Origin: Pigmentiphaga sp.
Lineage (GTDB): Bacteria; Pseudomonadota; Gammaproteobacteria; Burkholderiales; Burkholderiaceae_B
Reading direction: 5' to 3'
Assembly (NCBI GenBank): GCA_023228945.1
Contig: JALOAI010000020.1
Location: 38,455 to 102,454, forward strand
DNA: 64,000 nt
In this document: positions 58,979-64,000 of the stretch, one piece after another
How positions within the stretch are numbered: position 1 is the first letter of the stretch
Layout: every line of letters starts with the position of its first letter
Program-made: the position numbers and the translations under genes
The notes under the pieces: model-generated
What the model saw: only the letters and a program-made list of their open reading frames with translations
Database searches by the model: none
Told to the model about the DNA's origin: nothing

Positions 58979-59920
58979 ATGAAATCCTGGCTCGTTCCCC
59001 TGGCCGCCCTCGTTTTCGGCACCGCCGCACACGCCGCCCAGCCCTTGCTGAGTCCCGCCGAGCTTCAACCGCTTCTGGAGCAGGAGTCGGTGCGCGTCAT
59101 CGACATCCGGCCGCCCGCCGACTATGCCGCGGGCCACGTGCCCGAAGCCCTTAACGCCCCCTACGGCAGTTGGCGCGGCCCGGCCGAGAACCCCGGCGAA
59201 CTGCCCGAACTGTCCAAGCTCACCGCCTTGATCCAGGGACTGGGCCTGACCCCCGAGTCCCATGCCGTCATCGTGTCGTCGGGCGCCAACGCCACCGACT
59301 TCGGCGCGGCGGCGCGCGTGTACTGGACGCTGAAAGTCCTGGGCCTGAGCGAGCTCTCCATCCTCAACGGCGGCACCCAGGCCTGGGCCGCGGCCCAGCT
59401 GCCCCTGGCCCAGAACGCGGTGACGGTACAGGCCAGCGCCTACCAGCCGCAGCTCGACACCACCCTCATCGCCACCCGCGACGAAGTCGTTCAGCGCACG
59501 CAAAATGGTGGCGCCACCCTGCTCGACGCCCGGCCCAAGAGCTTCTTCGAAGGGGAAACACGCCATACCGCCGCCACAGTGCCCGGCACCCTGCCGGGAG
59601 CGGTCAACCTCGAACACGACGCCTGGTTCCAGCCCGGCACCTCCACCTTCGTCACCCCCGACGAAGCCCGCAAGATCGCCGGCGACTCACCGTTCAGCTT
59701 CCAGCAAGAAACCGTGTCCTTCTGCAATACCGGACATTGGGCCGCCACGAACTGGTTTGCGTTGTCGGAGGTCGTGGGCCAGCCCAACGTCAAGCTCTAT
59801 GCGGGCTCGATGGTCGACTGGACCCATGCGCCCGAGGCCCTGCCGATGGACAACGTGCCGGGTCGCGCCAAGCAGCTGATGATCGACGCGAAGCTCTGGG
59901 CGGAAAGCGTCCGCAACTAA
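58979..59920 (+). CDS. Periplasmic two-domain rhodanese-type sulfurtransferase
   Basis: A 313-residue protein with a signal peptide (WLVPLAALVFGTAAHA) and two rhodanese domains. The first (RVIDIRPPADYAAGHVPEALNAPYG) has serine in place of the active cysteine (VIVSSGANATD), while the second carries the catalytic loop VSFCNTGHWAAT. It transfers sulfane sulfur, for example from thiosulfate, in the periplasm. It lies 181 bp upstream of a YeeE/YedE permease gene, which supports a joint role in thiosulfate or sulfane-sulfur uptake. Confidence 0.93.
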   Translation: MKSWLVPLAALVFGTAAHAAQPLLSPAELQPLLEQESVRVIDIRPPADYAAGHVPEALNAPYGSWRGPAENPGELPELSKLTALIQGLGLTPESHAVIVSSGANATDFGAAARVYWTLKVLGLSELSILNGGTQAWAAAQLPLAQNAVTVQASAYQPQLDTTLIATRDEVVQRTQNGGATLLDARPKSFFEGETRHTAATVPGTLPGAVNLEHDAWFQPGTSTFVTPDEARKIAGDSPFSFQQETVSFCNTGHWAATNWFALSEVVGQPNVKLYAGSMVDWTHAPEALPMDNVPGRAKQLMIDAKLWAESVRN

Positions 59921-60101
59921 GATAAACCACCCCGGCGGCCGGCCCACCCAACCCTTCGGGGCGACGCCGGGGCCGGGGCGCTTGCTCGCGTGGCGGCCAA
60001 CCGACGGTCGCACACTCGCCGTGGTTTGCTATCCTTCGCCACTTTTCGCTCGTCCCGCCGGGGCCTCCCTCGGCCCCATCCGGCTCCTTCCGTATCCGCA
60101 C

Positions 60102-61175
60102 ATGAAACGTCTGCCCCTGGCGGTCCTGCTGGCCGCCTTTTTCCTCTTCCTCGCCTGGAGCGTTTCGATCCGGCAAGCGGTGCTGCTGCTGGTCGGCATC
60201 GGCATGGGCGCGGCCCTCGCGGGCGCCCGCTTCGGTTTCACCACCGGCTGGCGCCATCTCGTGGAGCGACGCGATCCCCGCGGCGTCGTCGGCCAGGTCA
60301 TTCTGTTGGCGCTGGCAGCCGCCCTGGCCATGCCGCTGCTGGGTGTCTTCCCCGAGCTGCATGCCGCGCTGGGACCACCCAGCGTCAGCCTGCTGATCGG
60401 CGCCTTCGTGTTCGGCATGGCCATGCAGATCGCCGATGGCTGCGGCTCCGGCACTCTCTACAAGGCGGGTTTGGGCGTGCCTTTGAATATGGGCATCCTG
60501 CCACTGTTCGCCCTGGGCAGCTTTCTCGGTTCAGCGCACATCGACCGCTGGCTGGCACTGGGCCAGATCGAGCCCGTCGGTCTGGTCGACCAATGGGGCG
60601 CCGGGCTGGCGCTGATCGTCACCGTGGCGGTGCTGGGTCTCGTGCTGGCCGGCGTGCGGCTCTATACCGGAGCGGGCAAATCCTGGTTCGACCGCCGCTG
60701 GCTGTGGGGCGCCGTGGCGCTGGCCGTGCTGGCCACGCTCAACCTGGTGATCGCGGGCCAGCCATGGGGTGTGGTGTATGGCTTCGGATTGTGGGCGGGC
60801 AAGGTCGCCACCGCCATCGGCGCCTTCGATCCCACGCTCAACGTCTTCTGGAGCCAGCCGGGCAATGCCGAGCGCATGGCGGAAACCGTGTTCATGGACG
60901 TCACCTCGATCACCAACATCGGCATCCTGGGTGGCGCGCTCTGGATCGCCGGCCGGGCCAGCGTCGAACGCAAACCCCTCAGCACCCGGCAATGGGTGGT
61001 GGCCCTGGTTGCCGGCTTTGCGCTGGGTTATAGCTCGCGGCTGGCTTTCGGCTGCAACATCGGCGCCATGCTCAGCGGCATTTCCACCGGCAGCCTGCAC
61101 GGCTGGATCTGGGTGCCCATGGCCTTCCTGGGTACCTTGATCGGCATCCGGCTGCGCCGTCATTATCAATTCTGA
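60102..61175 (+). CDS. YeeE/YedE-family membrane protein (thiosulfate/sulfur transporter type, TsuA-like)
   Basis: A 357-residue membrane protein with about nine hydrophobic helices. Two internally related cysteine motifs are visible: QIADGCGSGTLYKAG (about residue 110) and LAFGCNIGAMLSG (about residue 315), matching the family cysteine gates that pass thiosulfate or sulfur. ATG 60102 starts at the first membrane helix. A small membrane protein gene follows after 16 bp, and a periplasmic rhodanese precedes it. Confidence 0.9.
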   Translation: MKRLPLAVLLAAFFLFLAWSVSIRQAVLLLVGIGMGAALAGARFGFTTGWRHLVERRDPRGVVGQVILLALAAALAMPLLGVFPELHAALGPPSVSLLIGAFVFGMAMQIADGCGSGTLYKAGLGVPLNMGILPLFALGSFLGSAHIDRWLALGQIEPVGLVDQWGAGLALIVTVAVLGLVLAGVRLYTGAGKSWFDRRWLWGAVALAVLATLNLVIAGQPWGVVYGFGLWAGKVATAIGAFDPTLNVFWSQPGNAERMAETVFMDVTSITNIGILGGALWIAGRASVERKPLSTRQWVVALVAGFALGYSSRLAFGCNIGAMLSGISTGSLHGWIWVPMAFLGTLIGIRLRRHYQF

Positions 61176-61191
61176 GCCGGGAGACGAGACC

Positions 61192-61365
61192 ATGGGTATC
61201 GCATCACGTCTGCAACTGGCGTTCTGGATTGGCCTGCTGGTGTTCCTGGCCTGGGATTGGTCCGCTTCACCGCCGGTCGACCTGCGCCGGGAACCACCCC
61301 TCATTGCCGCCGGTTCGGGGCAACTGGTGAGCGGGGGTCATTGCTCGATGGGTTCGGGGCGCTGA
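61192..61365 (+). CDS. Small single-helix membrane protein (57 residues) after the YeeE-type gene
   Basis: ATG at 61192 with a GGGAG ribosome-binding site 8 bases upstream starts MGIASRLQLAFWIGLLVFLAW, one hydrophobic helix, followed by a short soluble tail ending ..GHCSMGSGR and TGA. It lies 16 bp behind the YeeE-type gene on the same strand, which suggests co-translation. One cysteine is in the tail. I do not recognise a family; it may be an accessory subunit of the transporter. Confidence 0.6.
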   Translation: MGIASRLQLAFWIGLLVFLAWDWSASPPVDLRREPPLIAAGSGQLVSGGHCSMGSGR

Positions 61366-61486
61366 GGCGCCACGCGAGCGCCCATCCACCCATCCGAACC
61401 GCAGCGTGCAGAAAGGCCATCCGGCATGCGCTTTGCGCGCGGTCGGCGGCGATTTGCCAGGCGCTGCTCCCGTCCGTCAGGATCGC

Positions 61487-62422
61487 TCAGCGCTCCCGCC
61501 CGCCGGCCACCTCATCCGCGCCTCCCGCCTGCGCCACCAGCCAGGCGCGCAACGTGCTCAAAGCGGGGCGCTCATCGCGATCGGCGGGTGCGATCAAGTA
61601 ATAGCTGCGCTCGCCCCGCAGCAGGCGATCACAGGCCACGACCAGCTCGCCGCGCGCGAGCTCCTCGCCAATCAGGATCACCGGCAGCAGCGCCACGCCC
61701 GCGCCTTGCGCGGCGGCGGCGGCCGTCATCGAAAATAATTCGTAGCGCGGGCCGCGCAAGGCCTGCGCCGCCTCCACCCCCATCGCCTCGAACCACTGCC
61801 GCCAGGCGAGCGGGCGCGTACTTTGCTGCAACAGGGGCAGCGCGACCAGGTCCGTCGGGGCCATGGCCGTGCGATAGCCCGGTAGCGCGGGGCTGCACAC
61901 CGGCAGGATTTCTTCCGGCAACAGCCAAGTGGCGCGAGTGCCCGACCATCCCGCCACCTGCTCCGGCGTGCCGGCATACAGGGCGGCATCGAATTCGGTG
62001 TCGGCGAACATGAAAGGCCGGGTGCGGGTTTCGAGGTGCAGTTCGATCTCGGGATGGCTCGCGCGCAGATGCGCCAGCCGGGGCAACAGCCAGCGCGTGG
62101 CGAAGGTTGGCACCGTGCCCAGGCTCAAGGTACCGCCCGCCTGGCGCGCCATGGCGTCGAGCGTGGCGCGCTCCAGGGATTCCAGCAATTGGCTGGCGCG
62201 GCGGGCGTAATCGGCGCCCACCGCGGTGAGGACCACGCCATGACGGGTGCGGCGAAATAGCGACAGGCCCAGCGACGACTCCAGTGCGGCGATCTGGCGC
62301 GATACCGCGCCCTGGGTCAGCGCCAGCTCCTCGGCGGCGCGGGTGTAGCTCTGATAGCGGGCGGCGGCCACCAGGCACGACAGCGCCTGGGTGGACGGCA
62401 AGCGTTGGGTGGAGCTTGACAT
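61487..62422 (-). CDS. LysR-family regulator (GcvA/GcdR-like)
   Basis: A 311-residue LysR protein. The DNA-binding domain is LPSTQALSCLVAAARYQSYTRAAEELALTQGAVSRQIAALESSLGLSLFRRTRHG, of the GcvA branch; the co-inducer domain follows. It is divergent from the glutaryl-CoA dehydrogenase gene with a palindrome between them, the arrangement known for gcdH regulators in other proteobacteria. Glutarate or glutaryl-CoA is therefore a likely inducer, by precedent. Confidence 0.93.
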   Translation of the reverse strand: MSSSTQRLPSTQALSCLVAAARYQSYTRAAEELALTQGAVSRQIAALESSLGLSLFRRTRHGVVLTAVGADYARRASQLLESLERATLDAMARQAGGTLSLGTVPTFATRWLLPRLAHLRASHPEIELHLETRTRPFMFADTEFDAALYAGTPEQVAGWSGTRATWLLPEEILPVCSPALPGYRTAMAPTDLVALPLLQQSTRPLAWRQWFEAMGVEAAQALRGPRYELFSMTAAAAAQGAGVALLPVILIGEELARGELVVACDRLLRGERSYYLIAPADRDERPALSTLRAWLVAQAGGADEVAGGRER

Positions 62423-62491
62423 GAATAAACCATCGGATTGGTGGTGGGAGCCAATGTGGCGCTCTTGGCGCCGTATCGTTCATACATGAGA

Positions 62492-62515
62492 ATATCGCAT
62501 ATTTGCATGCGAAAT
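62492..62515. promoter_or_regulatory. Candidate LysR operator between LysR and gcdH
   Basis: TCGCAT (62495-62500) and ATGCGA (62507-62512) form a perfect dyad with a six-base spacer; one step further the arms extend to nine bases with a single mismatch. It is centred about 120 bp upstream of gcdH and 80 bp from the LysR start. Confidence 0.5.
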
Positions 62516-62625
62516 CTTCGTTTGCCCCCTACCCTGCGATTGGCTACCATCGCGACAGCTTCAGTTCTAAACTATCCTTCCAGATCCCTTTTTGGGCGCC
62601 GCCCCGCGCCGCCCCGGAGACCCCC

Positions 62626-63822
62626 ATGGCGACATCCTCCTTCAACTGGCAAGACCCTTTCCTGCTCGACCTCCAGCTCACCGAAGAAGAGCGCATGATC
62701 CGCGAGGCCGCTCGCGCCTATTGCCAGGACAAACTCGCGCCGCGCGTGCTGGAGGCCTTCCGCAACGAACAAACCGATGCGGCCATCTTCCGCGAGATGG
62801 GCGAACTCGGGCTGCTCGGCCCCACCATCGCCCCCGAGTATGGCGGCCCCGGCCTCAATTACGTGGCTTACGGCCTGATCGCCCGCGAAGTCGAAACCGT
62901 CGACTCCGGCTACCGCTCGATGATGAGCGTGCAATCGTCGCTGGTCATGGTGCCCATCAACGCCTTCGGCACCGAGGCCCAGAAGCAGAAGTACCTGCCC
63001 AAGCTGGCCACCGGCGAATGGATCGGCTGCTTCGGCCTCACCGAGCCCGACCATGGCTCCGATCCCGGCTCGATGGCCACCCGCGCGGTCAAGGTCGACG
63101 GCGGCTACAAGCTCACCGGCAACAAGATGTGGATCTCCAACAGCCCCATCGCCGACGTTTTCGTCGTCTGGGCCAAAGAGGTCGACCAGGCCGGCAACGT
63201 CGGCCCGATCCGCGGCTTCATTCTCGACAAAGGCATGGCCGGCCTGTCGGCGCCCGCCATTCATGGCAAGGTTGGCCTGCGCGCCTCGATCACCGGCGAA
63301 GTCGTCATGGATGGCGTATTCTGCCCCGAAGAAAACGCCTTTCCCGAGATCCGCGGCCTCCGGGGCCCTTTTACCTGCCTCAACTCGGCCCGCTATGGCA
63401 TCGCCTGGGGCGCGCTCGGCGCCGCCGAAGACTGCTGGTTCCGTGCCCGCCAGTATGTGCTCGATCGCAAGCAGTTCGGCCGCCCCCTGGCCGCCAACCA
63501 GCTGATCCAGAAAAAACTGGCCGACATGCAAACCGAGATCTCGCTCGGCCTGCAAGGCTGCCTGCGCCTGGGCCGCATGAAGGACGAAGGGATCGACGCC
63601 GTCGAGATCACCTCCATCCTCAAGCGCAACTCCTGCGGCAAGGCGCTCGACATCGCCCGCCTGGCCCGCGATATGATGGGTGGCAACGGCATTTCCGACG
63701 AATTCGGCGTTGCCCGCCACCTGGTCAACCTCGAAGTCGTCAACACCTACGAAGGCACGCACGATGTTCACGCCCTGATCCTGGGCCGCGCGCAAACCGG
63801 CATCGCCGCCTTCGCCAACTGA
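62626..63822 (+). CDS. gcdH: Glutaryl-CoA dehydrogenase
   Basis: A 398-residue acyl-CoA dehydrogenase. The substrate-carboxylate arginine context YRSMMSVQSSL, the flavin contact GCFGLTEPDHGSDPGSM, the loop KMWISNSPIADVFVVWAK and the catalytic glutamate in VNTYEGTHDVHALILGRAQTG all match glutaryl-CoA dehydrogenases rather than general acyl-CoA dehydrogenases. It oxidises and decarboxylates glutaryl-CoA to crotonyl-CoA in lysine, tryptophan and some aromatic breakdown routes. ATG 62626 is preferred over upstream in-frame starts because homology begins at FNWQDPFLLDLQLT. Divergent LysR regulator. Confidence 0.96.
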   Translation: MATSSFNWQDPFLLDLQLTEEERMIREAARAYCQDKLAPRVLEAFRNEQTDAAIFREMGELGLLGPTIAPEYGGPGLNYVAYGLIAREVETVDSGYRSMMSVQSSLVMVPINAFGTEAQKQKYLPKLATGEWIGCFGLTEPDHGSDPGSMATRAVKVDGGYKLTGNKMWISNSPIADVFVVWAKEVDQAGNVGPIRGFILDKGMAGLSAPAIHGKVGLRASITGEVVMDGVFCPEENAFPEIRGLRGPFTCLNSARYGIAWGALGAAEDCWFRARQYVLDRKQFGRPLAANQLIQKKLADMQTEISLGLQGCLRLGRMKDEGIDAVEITSILKRNSCGKALDIARLARDMMGGNGISDEFGVARHLVNLEVVNTYEGTHDVHALILGRAQTGIAAFAN

Positions 63823-63848
63823 TACGGCGGTTGCCCGACGGCTCCCCT

Positions 63849-63882
63849 TTTTTTGCCGCCGGGCCGCCCCCAAGGCAAAAAA
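63849..63882. terminator. Inverted repeat TTTTTTGCC / GGCAAAAAA after gcdH
   Basis: A perfect 9-bp inverted repeat with a 16-base GC-rich centre lies 26 bases after the gcdH stop. The T run precedes rather than follows the stem on the plus strand, so it is not a canonical intrinsic terminator for gcdH. Confidence 0.4.
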
Positions 63883-63891
63883 GTGCCTGTG

Positions 63892-63924
63892 TCAAGCCCT
63901 CAGTGAAAATCGCTGGGGGCTTGA
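63892..63924. other. Hairpin downstream of gcdH
   Basis: TCAAGCCCTCAG (63892-63903) pairs with CTGGGGGCTTGA (63913-63924) over 12 bp (one G-U), with a nine-base loop. It could be a terminator stem, a mobile repeat or an mRNA end structure. The remaining bases to 64000 show no gene. Confidence 0.5.
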
Positions 63925-64000
63925 AAGCTTATACAGGACACGGGTTTAGCTCTACTTCGGGCCGCTTTGCGGGGCTGCGGCTTTGTGGGCTAGGAGCCAC

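Overview
The window is GC-rich, densely packed bacterial DNA, most likely from a betaproteobacterium of the Alcaligenaceae (Bordetella/Achromobacter type). The evidence is five separate Bug/TctC-type periplasmic binding proteins, many LysR regulators, a TRAP transporter, homogentisate dioxygenase, a glutaryl-CoA dehydrogenase with a divergent LysR gene, and several aromatic-ring enzymes. I see no plasmid, phage or CRISPR signature and no rRNA. One tRNA (Asp) is present.

Layout. 1-4.3 kb: the 3' part of a Bug gene, a hisC-type aminotransferase, a LysR gene and a second Bug gene. 4.5-7.7 kb: a thiamine-diphosphate enzyme overlapping an aldehyde dehydrogenase, which reads as a 2-oxo acid decarboxylation/oxidation pair. 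7.7-21.6 kb: a compact island of catabolic transcription units around an IclR and a LysR regulator. It holds two HpaB-type flavin monooxygenases, a flavin reductase, an M20 deacylase, DUF1028, a DHOD-like flavoenzyme, a DUF6282 metallohydrolase, an HpaI aldolase, a cupin, a Bug protein, and a LigA/LigB extradiol dioxygenase. Most genes within each unit overlap by 4-8 bases. 21.7-28.2 kb: an amidohydrolase, a Bug protein and a RidA protein, divergent from homogentisate dioxygenase and an SDR, then a GntR regulator. The homogentisate dioxygenase gene has an in-frame amber codon near its 5' end.

28.4-35.4 kb: tRNA-Asp with its own promoter and terminator, a complete TRAP transporter, a LivK-type binding protein, a LysR gene and a Rieske oxygenase. 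35.4-40.5 kb: a LysE exporter, an orphan FlaG, a CitE-like lyase with a YheO-like regulator, then a Tat-signal PLP enzyme with a RidA protein. 40.7-46.7 kb: a pepsin-like zinc-protease family protein, an inactive transglutaminase fused to a seven-helix membrane domain, and an ATP-grasp ligase (a known but poorly understood trio). These are followed by a THI5-like protein, an uncharacterised protein with a nucleotidyltransferase-like motif, and a PhnA zinc ribbon.

46.7-55.7 kb, mainly minus strand: a GGDEF/EAL protein, a FeeM-like acyltransferase and a 1332-residue multidomain protein with DUF4214, propeller, Ig-like and lamin-tail modules, plus a divergent LuxR regulator. 55.8-64 kb: a tannase-family lipoprotein and a Bug protein, a rhodanese/YeeE sulfur pair with a small membrane protein, then LysR and gcdH.

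Taken together, the window encodes uptake of carboxylates and breakdown of plant-type phenolics and amino-acid-derived aromatics: esterase, demethylase-type Rieske oxygenase, flavin hydroxylases, ring cleavage, aldolases and acyl-CoA oxidation. The substrate of the 8-21 kb island cannot be named from sequence alone.
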